Positions 17,595-26,360 of a DNA stretch of 64,000 nucleotides are shown in pieces. This DNA is from Streptomyces sp. Tue 6430. GTDB lineage: Bacteria; Actinomycetota; Actinomycetes; Streptomycetales; Streptomycetaceae. The position numbers and the translations under genes were made by a program. Every line of letters starts with the position of its first letter. The stretch's first letter is position 1. The notes below the pieces were generated by a model that was not told the DNA's origin, did no database searches, and saw nothing but the letters and a program-made list of their open reading frames with translations. The DNA lies in the NCBI GenBank assembly GCA_021568835.1, contig JAKGSH010000010.1, positions 5,828,001 to 5,892,000 of the forward strand, read 5' to 3'.

Positions 17595-19451
17595 ATGGAC
17601 ACCGCCGAACTCAGCGAGCTCGCACAGCAGCTGCGAGTGGACAGCGTCCGCGCCTCCGCCGCCGCGGGGTCCGGGCATCCGACGTCGTCGATGTCCGCCG
17701 CGGACCTGATGGCCGTCCTGCTGGCGAACCACCTCCGCTACGACTTCGACCGCCCCGCACACCCGGCCAACGACCGTTTCGTCCTCTCCAAGGGCCACGC
17801 CTCCCCGCTGCTGTACGCGGCGTACAAGGCGGCCGGGGCCATCGACGACGAGGAACTCCTCACCTTCCGCGCGCTCGGCAGCCGCCTCGAAGGACACCCC
17901 ACCCCGCAGCGCCTGCCCTGGGTCGAGACGGCCACCGGCTCCCTCGGCCAGGGGCTGCCCGTGGGCGTGGGCATCGCCCTCGCCGGCAAGCGGCTGGACC
18001 ACTCCGACCACCGGGTGTGGGTGCTGTGCGGGGACAGCGAGATGGCCGAGGGCTCGGTGTGGGAGGCCGCCGAGCACGCGGGCCACGAGCACCTGGACAA
18101 CCTCACGGTCATCGTCGACGTCAACCGGCTCGGCCAGCGCGGCCCCACCCGGCACGGCCACGACCTCGACGCCTACGCCCGCCGCTTCCAGGCCTTCGAC
18201 TGGCACACCGTCGAGGTGGACGGCCACGACGTGGACGCCGTCGACCGGGCGTACGGCGAGGCGGCCTCCACCAAGGGTCAGCCCACCGCGATCCTCGCCC
18301 GCACCCTGAAGGGCCGGGGCGTCGAGGCCGTCGAGGACCGGGAGGGGCTGCACGGCAAGCCGCTGCCGGACGCCGACGAGGCGATCGCCGAACTCGGCGG
18401 GATCCGCGACCTGCGCGTCCAGGTGCACGAGCCGCCCGCCACCCGCATGCTGCACTCCGTGCCCACCGGCCGTCTCGACCTGCCCCGCTGGGAGAAGGGC
18501 GAGCCCGAGAAGGGCGTCGCCACCCGCGACGCCTTCGGACAGGCCCTCGCCGCCCTCGGCACGGCCCGCGGCGACGTCGTCGCCCTCGACGGGGAGGTCG
18601 GCGACTCCACCCGCACCGAGGCCTTCGCCAAGGAGCACCCCGACCGCTTCTTCGAGTGCTACATCGCCGAGCAGCAGCTCGTCGCCACCGCGGTCGGCAT
18701 GGCCACCCGCGGCCGGGTGCCCTTCGCCTCCACGTTCGCGGCCTTCCTGACCCGGGCGTACGACTTCGTGCGCATGGCGTCCGTCAGCGGCGCCGGCATC
18801 AACCTGGTCGGTTCGCACGCCGGGGTGGCCATCGGCCAGGACGGGCCCTCGCAGATGGGCCTGGAGGACCTCGCGATGTTCCGGGCCGTCCACGGCTCCA
18901 CGGTCCTGTACCCGTGCGACGCCAACCAGACCGCCCACCTGGTCGCCGCCATGGCCGGGCTCGACGGCATCCGCTACCTGCGCACCTCGCGCGGCGAGAG
19001 CCCGGTGATCTACGGGCCCGACGAGGAGTTCCCGGTCGGCGGCAGCAAGGTGCTGCGCTCCTCCGGAGACGACCGGCTGACCCTCGTCGCGGCCGGCGTG
19101 ACCGTGCACGAGGCGCTGAAGGCCGCCGACGCCCTCGACGCCGAGGGCATCGCGGTCCGCGTGATCGACCTGTACTCCGTCAAGCCCGTCGACCGGGACA
19201 CCCTGCGGCGGGCCGCCGAGGAGACCGGCTGCCTGGTGACCGTGGAGGACCACCACGAGGAGGGCGGGCTCGGCGACGCGGTCCTCGACGCCTTCGCCGA
19301 CGGGCGCCCGGTGCCCCGCCTCGTGCGGCTCGCCGTGCGGACGATGCCGGGGTCGGCGACCCCCGAGGAGCAGTTGCACGCGGCGGGCATCGACGCCGAG
19401 TCGATCGCCGCCTCCGCCCGGCTGCTGGTGGAGACGGCGGTCGTCCCGTGA
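17595..19451 (+). CDS. tkt: Transketolase
   Basis: An intact 618-residue thiamine-diphosphate enzyme. The N-terminal domain has SGHPTSS and SKGHASP histidines and the ThDP/Mg motif starting GDSEMAEG near residue 146 and ending in VDVN. The middle Pyr domain has FECYIAEQQLVATAVG, and the C-terminal domain IRYLRTSRGESPV and a regulatory Rossmann fold. It moves two-carbon units in the pentose phosphate pathway. GAAGGAG lies 12 bases before ATG 17595. Its length is at the short end for transketolases. It follows the reductase closely and overlaps the LigD gene by 4 bases (GTGA), so all three may share a transcript. Confidence 0.95.
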   Translation: MDTAELSELAQQLRVDSVRASAAAGSGHPTSSMSAADLMAVLLANHLRYDFDRPAHPANDRFVLSKGHASPLLYAAYKAAGAIDDEELLTFRALGSRLEGHPTPQRLPWVETATGSLGQGLPVGVGIALAGKRLDHSDHRVWVLCGDSEMAEGSVWEAAEHAGHEHLDNLTVIVDVNRLGQRGPTRHGHDLDAYARRFQAFDWHTVEVDGHDVDAVDRAYGEAASTKGQPTAILARTLKGRGVEAVEDREGLHGKPLPDADEAIAELGGIRDLRVQVHEPPATRMLHSVPTGRLDLPRWEKGEPEKGVATRDAFGQALAALGTARGDVVALDGEVGDSTRTEAFAKEHPDRFFECYIAEQQLVATAVGMATRGRVPFASTFAAFLTRAYDFVRMASVSGAGINLVGSHAGVAIGQDGPSQMGLEDLAMFRAVHGSTVLYPCDANQTAHLVAAMAGLDGIRYLRTSRGESPVIYGPDEEFPVGGSKVLRSSGDDRLTLVAAGVTVHEALKAADALDAEGIAVRVIDLYSVKPVDRDTLRRAAEETGCLVTVEDHHEEGGLGDAVLDAFADGRPVPRLVRLAVRTMPGSATPEEQLHAAGIDAESIAASARLLVETAVVP

Positions 19452-20454
19452 GCGACGGCGGCCGGTCCCAGGGCGACGGCCGTCGTCCGGAGGGTGACGG
19501 CGGCCGTCCTGAGGACGACGGCGGCCGTCCTGAGGGCAGCGACGTTCGCCGGGTGCGGGCCGGACGCCGCACCGTCGAGGTCCACCGGCCGGGCAAGGTG
19601 CTCTTCCCGGCCGGTGCCGACGGCAGGGAGTACACCAAGGGCGACCTGGTGGCGTACTACCGGTCGGTGGCCCCGTACATGCTGCCGCAGCTGCGCGGCC
19701 GGCCGCTGATGCTGGAACGGCATCCGGACGGCGTCGACGGCCCCCGGTTCATGCAGAAGAACACCCCGGGCACTACCCGGAGTGGATCACCCGCGTGCGG
19801 GTCGGCAAGGAGGACGGCACCGTCCTGCACACCGTCTGCGACGACACCGCCACCCTGGCGTTCCTCGCCGACCAGGCCTGCCTCACCTTCCACCGCTGGC
19901 TGTCGCGGGCCGGCCGGGTCGACCGCCCCGACCTGATGATCTTCGACCTGGACCCCTCCGGCGACGACTTCGCCGCCGTGCGCGAGGCGGCCCGGTGGCT
20001 GGGCGACCTGCTCGAGGAGGTGCGGCTGCCCTCCGCCCTGATGACCACCGGCTCGCGCGGGCTGCACGTCGTCGTCCCCCTGAACGGACAGCACGGCTTC
20101 GACGAGGTGCGCGCCTTCGCGGGGGACGCCGCCGGGCTGCTCGCCGCCCGGCACCCGCAGGAGCTGACCACCGCCGTCCGCAAGAAGGACCGGGGCGAGC
20201 GGCTCTACCTCGACGTGCAGCGCAACGGCTACGGGCAGACCGCCGTCGCCCCCTTCACCGTGCGCGCCCGTCCCGGCGCCCCCGTCGCCATGCCCATCGG
20301 CTGGGACCAGCTCGACGACCCCGGTCTCGGGCCCTGCCGGTGGACCGTGGCCGACGCCCTCGAGCAGGCCCGGACCCGGCCGTGGTCCGGGGCGGGCGGC
20401 CGGGGACGTGCCCTGGGCCCCGCCCGGCGCCGCCTCGACGCGCTGCGTGCCTGA
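19448..20454 (+). CDS. Stand-alone LigD-type polymerase/primase domain (NHEJ)
   Basis: About 335 residues after restoring one base near 19770 (KNTPG is followed by HYPEWITRVRV in the next frame). LigD polymerase landmarks are VEVHRPGKVLFP, LMLERHPDGVDGPRFMQKN, the catalytic acidic motif MIFDLDPSG and TTGSRGLHVVVPL. In mycobacterial LigD this domain fills gaps with ribonucleotides during non-homologous end joining; here no ligase or nuclease domain is attached. The first 30 residues are a Gly/Arg/Asp-rich repeat (GDGGRPE). It overlaps transketolase and precedes the gas vesicle operon by 105 bases. Confidence 0.9.
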
Positions 20455-20559
20455 TGCACGTACCGCCGGTGTGCAGGACGTCCCGCTACCGGCGCAGACG
20501 CGTGTGCTCCTGAAGGTTTGGCCATGGTCCTTCCGGCCACACGGAAGGAAGAGGTGGCC

Positions 20560-20957
20560 ATGTCCAACACAAAGAACACGGCAGACGCACAGGCTTCACG
20601 AAACACGCGGACTTCGCGGAGACCCCGAAGGGCGGTTCCCCGACCGACGACCGGAAAGAGGGCGAGGACGACACCGTGACGGACGACCGGCCGAAGCCCA
20701 TGGAGGTACTGCGCCAGGCGCGTGCCCAGCTCGCCGAGCTGACCGGCATGACCGCCGAGAGCGTCTCGTCCTTCTCGCAGACCGAGGACGGCTGGTCCCT
20801 GGAGGTCGAGGTCCTCGAACTCGAGCGGGTGCCCGACACCATGAGCCTCATGGGCAGCTACGAGGTCGAACTCGACCCGGAGGGTCAGTTGACCGGCTAC
20901 CGCCGCGTTCGCCGTTACGAGCGCGGGCGGGCCGACGCGCGGCCCGGCGGCCGGTAG
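20560..20957 (+). CDS. gvpO: Gas vesicle protein GvpO
   Basis: About 132 residues. The C-terminal two thirds is the GvpO domain (LRQARAQLAELTGMTAESVSSFSQTEDGWSLEVEVLELERVPDTMSLMGSYEVELD). ATG 20560 sits behind a strong GGAAGGAAGAGG site, but its frame fails after 12 codons; adding one base near 20594 joins it to FTKHADFAETPKGGSPTDDRKEGEDD and the GvpO domain. Without that repair, the usable start is GTG 20676. In haloarchaea GvpO is needed for gas vesicle formation. First gene of the gvp operon; 79 bases separate it from gvpA. Confidence 0.9.
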
Positions 20958-21036
20958 GCCGTTCGCCCGTCGAACGGCCCGGCTCCACAACCGTTCATCA
21001 CACACCATTCATCACACACAAGGAGGTGCGGTCGGC

Positions 21037-21462
21037 ATGACCGTGGTCCCGGCACAACAGTCCGGTGGCGGAGGCGGCTCCAGCGGCCTCTACGACGTCC
21101 TGGAACTCGTCCTCGACAGGGGGCTCGTCATCGACGCCTTCGTGCGGGTTTCGCTGGTCGGCATCGAGATCCTGAAGATCGACATACGGGTCGTCGTGGC
21201 CAGTGTCGACACCTATCTGCGGTTCGCCGAGGCGTGCAACCGGCTCGACCTGGAGGCGGGCCCGCGCAAGAGCCCCGGCCTGCCCGAGATCGTCGGCGAC
21301 GTCACCGAGTCCGGAGCGCGCGGCAAGTCCAAGGGGGCGCTGTCCGGCGCCGCCGAGACCATCTCCGGCGCCTTCAAGCAGGCCCGTGAGGAAGGCGAGA
21401 CCGAGTCCAGGCCGCGTGCGCGCAAGTCGACGTCCGCACGCCGGAAGGAGGAGCAGGAGTGA
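21037..21462 (+). CDS. gvpA: Gas vesicle structural protein GvpA
   Basis: A 141-residue protein. Residues 17-65 are the GvpA shell domain (LYDVLELVLDRGLVIDAFVRVSLVGIEILKIDIRVVVASVDTYLRFAEA), which in gas vesicles forms the ribbed protein wall. The protein is about twice the length of the ~70-residue cyanobacterial GvpA, with a polar Lys/Arg/Glu-rich tail as in other streptomycete versions. AGGAGG lies 10 bases before the ATG. Its stop overlaps gvpF by 4 bases. Confidence 0.95.
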   Translation: MTVVPAQQSGGGGGSSGLYDVLELVLDRGLVIDAFVRVSLVGIEILKIDIRVVVASVDTYLRFAEACNRLDLEAGPRKSPGLPEIVGDVTESGARGKSKGALSGAAETISGAFKQAREEGETESRPRARKSTSARRKEEQE

Positions 21463-22211
21463 GCACCTACGTCTACGGCATCACCGCCGCTTCGCACCCC
21501 GCCCTCCCAGACGGTCTGAGCGGGGTGGGGGAGCCGCCCCTGCCGGTACGGGTGCTGCGGGCCGGTGACCTGGCGGCCGTCGTCAGCGACGCCCCGGAGA
21601 ACCTCCGGCCCAAGCGCCGCGATCTCCTCGCCCACCAGACGGTCCTCGGCGAGGCGGGAGCGGAGGGCTGCGTGCTGCCCATGCGGTTCGGCAGCGTCGC
21701 CCCCGACGACGACGCGGTCGCCGGCGTCCTGACCGAGCGCGCCGAGCACTACCTGGAGCGGCTGCGGGCCCTCGAGAACAAGGTCGAGTACAACATCAAG
21801 GCCTCCCACGTCGAGGACGCCGTGCTGCACCTGGTGATGGCGGACAGCCCCGAACTGCGCGCGATGGCCGAGGCGAACCGGCAGGCCGGCGGCGGCTCGT
21901 ACGAGCAGAAGATCCAGCTCGGCGAGATGGTGGCGGCCGCGGTCAAGGCCCGCGAGGCGGAGGACGCGGCGGAGGTGCAGCGGGTCCTGGAGCCCCTCAC
22001 GGCGAGCGTCGAGCCCGGCCCCGAGTCCACCGGCTGGCTCGCCAACGTCTCGTTCCTGGTGGACCGCGACGAGGCCGCGCGCTTCCTGGAGGCGGCGGAC
22101 GGACTGCGCGAGGCCCGTCCCCACCTGGAGGTGCGGGTGAACGGGCCGCTGCCGCCCTACAGCTTCGTCGAGCCCGGCCCGGCGAAGCCCGCCGTGCCGA
22201 CGGCCGGCTAG
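21459..22211 (+). CDS. gvpF: Gas vesicle protein GvpF (GvpF/GvpL family)
   Basis: A 250-residue GvpF/L-family protein: YVYGITAA at the start, DLAAVVSDAPENLRP, VLPMRFGSV, and the C-terminal LEVRVNGPLPPYSFVEP. Members are minor assembly proteins that bind GvpA. Translation starts at GTG 21459 inside the gvpA stop. This is the first of two GvpF/L paralogues in the operon (the second is gvpL at 24785). Confidence 0.95.
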   Translation: MSTYVYGITAASHPALPDGLSGVGEPPLPVRVLRAGDLAAVVSDAPENLRPKRRDLLAHQTVLGEAGAEGCVLPMRFGSVAPDDDAVAGVLTERAEHYLERLRALENKVEYNIKASHVEDAVLHLVMADSPELRAMAEANRQAGGGSYEQKIQLGEMVAAAVKAREAEDAAEVQRVLEPLTASVEPGPESTGWLANVSFLVDRDEAARFLEAADGLREARPHLEVRVNGPLPPYSFVEPGPAKPAVPTAG

Positions 22212-22240
22212 CGGGGACACGGAAGCGAAGGAGCAGGGAG

Positions 22241-22504
22241 ATGGGCCTGATCTCAGAGGTGCTGCTGTTGCCGTTCGCCCCGGTGCGCGGCAGCGGCTGG
22301 GTGATCCAGCAGGTGGTTCAGGAGGCCGAGCGGATCTATTACGACCCCGCCACGGTTCGGGCCGAACTCTCCCGTCTCGAGGAGCAGTTGGAGGACGGGG
22401 CGATCACGGAGGAGGAGTTCGACCGGATGGAGGACGAACTCCTCGACCGGCTGGACACCGCCATGCGCAGGAGTACGGGAACCGACGACGGGACAGCACG
22501 ATGA
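22241..22504 (+). CDS. gvpG: Gas vesicle protein GvpG
   Basis: An 87-residue protein with MGLISEVLLLPFAPVRGSGWVIQQVVQEAERIYYDPATVRAELSRLEEQLEDG, the GvpG signature, and an acidic C-terminal helix. GvpG is an accessory assembly protein. AAGGAGCAGGGAG precedes its ATG and it overlaps gvpY by 4 bases. Confidence 0.95.
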   Translation: MGLISEVLLLPFAPVRGSGWVIQQVVQEAERIYYDPATVRAELSRLEEQLEDGAITEEEFDRMEDELLDRLDTAMRRSTGTDDGTAR

Positions 22505-23278
22505 ACCGAGTGGGACTGGGGCTCGCGGTAGGGGCCGGATACCTTCTGGGACGCAGCAAGAAGATGAAACTGGCGCTCGCCGTCGGTTCGATGGTCGCGG
22601 GCAAGAAACTGAACCTGACGCCGCGCGGAGTGGCCGACCTGGTGTCCCAGCAGCTCAAGGACAACCCGCAGTTCAAGGAGATCAGCGAACAGCTCCGCGG
22701 AGAGCTGCGCGGCGTCGGCAAGGCCGCCTCGGGCGCGATGGTCGAGCGGCAGATGAGCGCCCTCGCCGACCGGCTGCACAGCCGTACGAACCGGGTCCGT
22801 GACGAGCTCGACGGCGTGGTCCCCGACGTGCCGGGCGGGAAGTCGCGGGACGAGGCGGACGACGGCGACGAGGACGAGTACGAGGAGCCCGAGTCCGCGC
22901 GCGACGAGGACGAGGACGAGGACGAGGACTACGCCGAGGACGCCGAGGACCGCGCCGACGAGGGCGACGAGGACGAGGGCGACGAGGACCGGGCCGACGA
23001 GGCCGAGGAGGAAGAGCCCGAGGAGGAGCCCGAGGAGGAGCCCGAGGAGGAGGAGCCCGAGGAGGAGGAGCCGCCGCGCAAGAAGGCGGCGGCCAAGAAG
23101 GCACCGGCCAAGAAGACCGCGGCCAAGAAGGCCCCGCCAAGAAGACCGCGGCCAAGAAGGCCCCCGCCAAGAAGGCGCCCGCGCGCGGGCGGCCGCGAAG
23201 AAGACCGCCGGCTCGGCCCGGAAGACGGCCGCGAAGACCTCGTCGCGGACCCGGCGGTCGAAGGGAGGCGGTGAGTGA
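22501..23278 (+). CDS. gvpY: Streptomycete gas vesicle cluster protein GvpY
   Basis: About 259 residues after restoring two bases (near 23136 and 23180). It begins with a hydrophobic stretch (VGLGLAVGAGYLLGRSKKMKLALAVGSMVAG) and a helical region, continues with a long Glu/Asp tract (residues ~115-190), and ends with a Lys/Ala/Pro repeat (KKAPAKKTAAKK) resembling H1/HupS-type basic tails. By position between gvpG and the SRPBCC-like gene it corresponds to gvpY of the known streptomycete order. Both frame breaks fall in the repetitive AKK region. Its role is unknown. Confidence 0.85.
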
Positions 23279-24450
23279 TGACCGAGACACTCGGATCGGC
23301 GAAGTCCGCGGCCGGCGGAGCGGCCGGCAAGGCGACGGACAAGGCAGGTGGCAACCCGCTGACGGACCTCGCGCAGAGCGAGGCCGCCGACCGGCTCAAG
23401 GCGGAGGCGCAGGAGTACCTCGCCGCGCAGGCCCAGCGCGTGCTGGTCGGCGTCGGCCGCAAGCTCGGTGAGACCACAGGCAAACTCAACGACATCGCCG
23501 AGGGCAAGAGCCCCGGTCTGGCCAAGATGGCCCTCGACGGAGGCCGCAAGCTGGCCGAGGGCAAGAGCCCGATGCGCACCGCGATGGAACTCGGCGCCTC
23601 GAACATCAAGGACAAGGTGACCGGCGCCTTCAAGAACCTCGGCGGCGGCAAGGGCAAGGGCAAGCGCAAGGGCGGGTCGGGCTCCAAGCCCACCGTCATC
23701 ATGGAGCAGATCGACGTCGGCGTGCCGCTGCGCACCGCCTACGACCAGTGGACCAAGTACCAGGACTTCAGCACCTTCGCCAAGGGTGTCAAGAGCGCGA
23801 GCCGCGCCGACGACACCACCAGCGACTGGCAGCTGAAGGTCTTCTGGTCCAACCGGAGCTGGAAGGCGAAGACCACCGAGCAGGTCCCGGACGACCGGAT
23901 CTCCTGGACGTCCGAGGGTGCCAAGGGCACCACCAAGGGCGTCATCTCCTTCCACGAGATCGCCGAGAACCTCACCCGCGTCGTGCTGGTCATGGAGTAC
24001 TACCCGACGGGCCTGTTCGAGAAGACCGGCAACATCTGGCGCGCCCAGGGCCGCCGTGCCCGCCTCGACCTGAAGAACTTCGCCCGCTTCATCACCCTCA
24101 AGGGGGAGGCGGAGGACGGCTGGCGCGGCGAGATCCGTGACGGCGAGGTCGTCCGCTCCCACGACGACGCCCTGGCCGAGGAGGAGAAAGAGGCCGAGGA
24201 GTCCGAAGAGTCGGAGGAGCCCGAGGAGTCGGAGGAGGCCGAGGGCGAGTACGACGAGGACGAGCCGGAGGCGGAGTACGACGAGGACGAAGAGGACGAG
24301 GAGGACGAGGAGGAGGGTGAGCCCGAGGCCGAATACGAAGAGGACGAGGAGGAGGGCGAGCCCGAGGCCGAGGCCGACGAGTACGACGAGGAAGACGAGG
24401 AAGACGAGGAAGAGGCCCCGGAGGACGAGGACAGGAGGAGCCGTCGATGA
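23278..24450 (+). CDS. gvpZ: Streptomycete gas vesicle cluster protein GvpZ (SRPBCC domain)
   Basis: A 390-residue protein. Residues 1-135 are helical and Gly/Lys-rich; residues ~138-280 are a START/SRPBCC-like domain (IMEQIDVGVPLRTAYDQWTKYQDFSTFAKGVKS...TTKGVISFHEIAENLTRVVLVMEY); the last ~90 residues are nearly all Glu, Asp, Ser and Tyr. It begins at ATG 23278 (GTG 23275 also possible), overlapping gvpY, behind GGGAGG. By order it is gvpZ. The domain suggests lipid or hydrophobic ligand binding; the function in vesicle formation is unknown. Confidence 0.88.
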   Translation: MTETLGSAKSAAGGAAGKATDKAGGNPLTDLAQSEAADRLKAEAQEYLAAQAQRVLVGVGRKLGETTGKLNDIAEGKSPGLAKMALDGGRKLAEGKSPMRTAMELGASNIKDKVTGAFKNLGGGKGKGKRKGGSGSKPTVIMEQIDVGVPLRTAYDQWTKYQDFSTFAKGVKSASRADDTTSDWQLKVFWSNRSWKAKTTEQVPDDRISWTSEGAKGTTKGVISFHEIAENLTRVVLVMEYYPTGLFEKTGNIWRAQGRRARLDLKNFARFITLKGEAEDGWRGEIRDGEVVRSHDDALAEEEKEAEESEESEEPEESEEAEGEYDEDEPEAEYDEDEEDEEDEEEGEPEAEYEEDEEEGEPEAEADEYDEEDEEDEEEAPEDEDRRSRR

Positions 24451-24788
24451 GCATGCCGAGTCGGATGCCGGAACCGTACGGCCAGGGCGGCGGCGCCAAC
24501 CTCGCGGACATCCTGGAACGCGTCCTCGACAAGGGCATCGTCATCGCCGGTGACATCCGGATCAACCTGCTCGACATCGAACTGCTCACGATCAAGCTCC
24601 GCCTCATCGTCGCCTCGGTCGACAAGGCCAAGGAGATGGGCATCGACTGGTGGGAGGACGACCCGGCGCTGTCCACCCGTGCCAGACGTGACCAACTCAC
24701 CAAGGAGAACGCCGAGTTGCGTGAACGACTGGCTCGCCTGGAGGAACTGGAGCCGGGTCGTGCCCGCACCAGGGAGGAGTCCTCATGA
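24447..24788 (+). CDS. gvpJ: Gas vesicle protein GvpJ
   Basis: A 113-residue GvpA-related protein: LADILERVLDKGIVIAGDIRINLLDIELLTIKLRLIVASVDKAKEMGIDWWEDD followed by a charged coiled-coil-like tail. GvpJ proteins are minor wall components thought to act at the conical tips or in nucleation. ATG 24447 overlaps the gvpZ stop by 4 bases. Confidence 0.93.
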   Translation: MSMPSRMPEPYGQGGGANLADILERVLDKGIVIAGDIRINLLDIELLTIKLRLIVASVDKAKEMGIDWWEDDPALSTRARRDQLTKENAELRERLARLEELEPGRARTREESS

Positions 24789-25619
24789 CCGGACTGCGGT
24801 ACGTGTACGCCGTCTGCCGGCCGGTCGGCGCGCCTCTGCAGGCCGAGCTGACGGGTGTGGCGGGCGCGCCGGCCAAGATGCTGCACCACCACGGCCTGAT
24901 CGCCGTCGTCAGCGACGTGCCCGCACAGGATTTCGCCGAGGAACCGCTCCGCGCCCACCTGGAGGACCTGGACTGGCTGGCCGCGACCGCGCGCGGCCAC
25001 CAGCAGGTGATCGACGCGCTCACCGCGGTCACCACGCCGCTGCCCCTGCGGCTCGCCACCGTCTTCCGCGACGACAGCGGCGTCCGCGTCATGATGGAGG
25101 AACGCGAGGAGTCCTTCCGGCGCACCCTGGACCGGCTGGAGGGGCGCGTGGAGTGGGGCGTGAAGGTCTACGTCGAGCCCACGGGCGAGGAGACCGCCGG
25201 CCCGGAGGCCGCGCCGGCGAAACCCGCGTCGGGGCGCGACTACCTTCTTCAGCGGCGCAGGAAGGCGAGGGCGCAGGAGGACACCTGGCAGCGGGCGGAA
25301 CGGTTCGCCGGCCGGCTGCACTCCCTGCTCTCGGAGCACGCGGACGCGGCCCGCCTCCACGCACCGCAGAACTCCGCCCTCTCCCGGTCCTCGGGACAGA
25401 ACGTGCTGAATGCCGCCTATCTCGTGCCCCGCACGGAATCCGAGGAATTCGTGGAACTCGTGGACCGCACGAAGGACGAGCAACCCGGAATGCGCGTCGA
25501 ACTCACGGGACCGTGGGCGGCGTATTCCTTCGTGGATCCCCGGCGGGCGAAGGCGCGCAGGGCGGGGACGGCGGCGAGGGCGAGGAGAGCGGCGGGAGCG
25601 CGGGGAGGCCGGCTCATGA
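24785..25619 (+). CDS. gvpL: Gas vesicle protein GvpL (GvpF/GvpL family)
   Basis: The GvpF/L domain spans about 250 residues: YVYAVCRPVG, HGLIAVVSDVP, PLPLRLATVFRDD, VEWGVKVYV and LTGPWAAYSFVDP. As assembled, the frame has no stop before gvpS and reads straight through it to 25804. The tail after FVDPRRAK is low-complexity Arg/Ala in this frame but acidic Gly/Glu in the next frame; two lost bases would give a normal end at 25619 with the usual ATGA overlap with gvpS (278 residues). I treat the fusion as an artefact. Confidence 0.88.
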
Positions 25620-25804
25620 CCGTCGTGGAGCGCCGCGAGATCGCCCTCGTCGACCTGCTCGACCGGCTGCTGGCCGGCGGGGTCGTCATCAAGGGCGACA
25701 TCACCCTGCGGATCGCGGATGTCGACCTGGTCCGCATCGATCTCAACGCGCTGATCAGCTCCGTGAACGAGAACGTTCCGTCGCCCTGGGAGGAGCTTTC
25801 GTGA
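25616..25804 (+). CDS. gvpS: Gas vesicle protein GvpS
   Basis: A 62-residue GvpA-type minor protein: ALVDLLDRLLAGGVVIKGDITLRIADVDLVRIDLNALISSVNENV. GGGGAGG lies 7 bases before ATG 25616. It is in the same frame as gvpL with no intervening stop in this assembly. Its GTGA end overlaps gvpK. Confidence 0.9.
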   Translation: MTVVERREIALVDLLDRLLAGGVVIKGDITLRIADVDLVRIDLNALISSVNENVPSPWEELS

Positions 25805-26088
25805 CCACGCCGAGCAAGCGTCATGTCGATCTCGAGCCCGACACGGTCGAGCGGGATCTGATCAAGCTCGTCCTCACCGTCGTCGAGCTGCTGCGTCAGC
25901 TGATGGAACGGCAGGCGGTGCGCCGCTTCGACCAGGGCGACCTGTCCGAGGAACAGGAGGAGCGGATCGGGCTCACGCTGATGCTGCTCGACGACCGGAT
26001 GACGGAACTGCGCGACCGCTACGGCCTGCGGCCCGAGGACCTGAATCTGGACCTCGGGCCGCTCGGACCCCTGCTGCCCCGGGAATGA
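25801..26088 (+). CDS. gvpK: Gas vesicle protein GvpK
   Basis: A 95-residue protein with VERDLIKLVLTVVELLRQLMERQAVRRFDQGDLSEEQEERIGLTLMLLDDRM and a C-terminal LGPLGPLLP, the GvpK pattern. Last gene of the gvp operon; its GTG start overlaps the gvpS stop. Confidence 0.95.
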   Translation: MTTPSKRHVDLEPDTVERDLIKLVLTVVELLRQLMERQAVRRFDQGDLSEEQEERIGLTLMLLDDRMTELRDRYGLRPEDLNLDLGPLGPLLPRE

Positions 26089-26103
26089 GGCGTTCTACGG
26101 GAT

Positions 26104-26121
26104 GCCGCCCGCGGGGGCGGC
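26104..26121. terminator. Hairpin between gvpK and the convergent hydrophobic protein gene
   Basis: GCCGCCC at 26104-26110 pairs with GGGCGGC at 26115-26121 around a 4-base loop, 16 bases past the gvpK stop; it could serve both converging genes. Confidence 0.5.
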
Positions 26122-26147
26122 GGTGAGACGACGCTCCCGGGGCTGAC

Positions 26148-26318
26148 TCACCACCTGTACCAGCGGCCCCGGCCCCCGCTCGCGGTGGTACCGCGCATCA
26201 GGAACCCCAGGAGCCAGAGAACGAGAACCGCGATCGCGATCCACCAGAGCACCTTCACTGCGAATCCGGCACCGAAGAGAATCAGCACCAGAAGCAGTAC
26301 CAGCAGGATGGGAACCAT
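26148..26318 (-). CDS. Small hydrophobic membrane protein
   Basis: A 56-residue protein almost entirely hydrophobic: MVPILLVLLLVLILFGAGF, then VKVLWWIAIAVLVLWLLGFL, with a Gly/Arg/Trp tail (GRGRWYRW). Two membrane segments are expected. An exact AGGAGG lies 7 bases before the ATG at 26318, which supports it as a real gene although it is short. Similar tiny hydrophobic proteins are common in Streptomyces; the function is unknown. Confidence 0.85.
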   Translation of the reverse strand: MVPILLVLLLVLILFGAGFAVKVLWWIAIAVLVLWLLGFLMRGTTASGGRGRWYRW

Positions 26319-26360
26319 AGTTTCGACCTCCTGCCGGCCGAGTTTCCCCGAATGCGCGAT

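Noticed and set aside
22682..23290. Long minus-strand open frame opposite gvpY
   Set aside because: It is the GC-skewed mirror of the Glu/Lys-rich gvpY repeats, has Arg/Pro/Ala low-complexity composition and no ribosome site.
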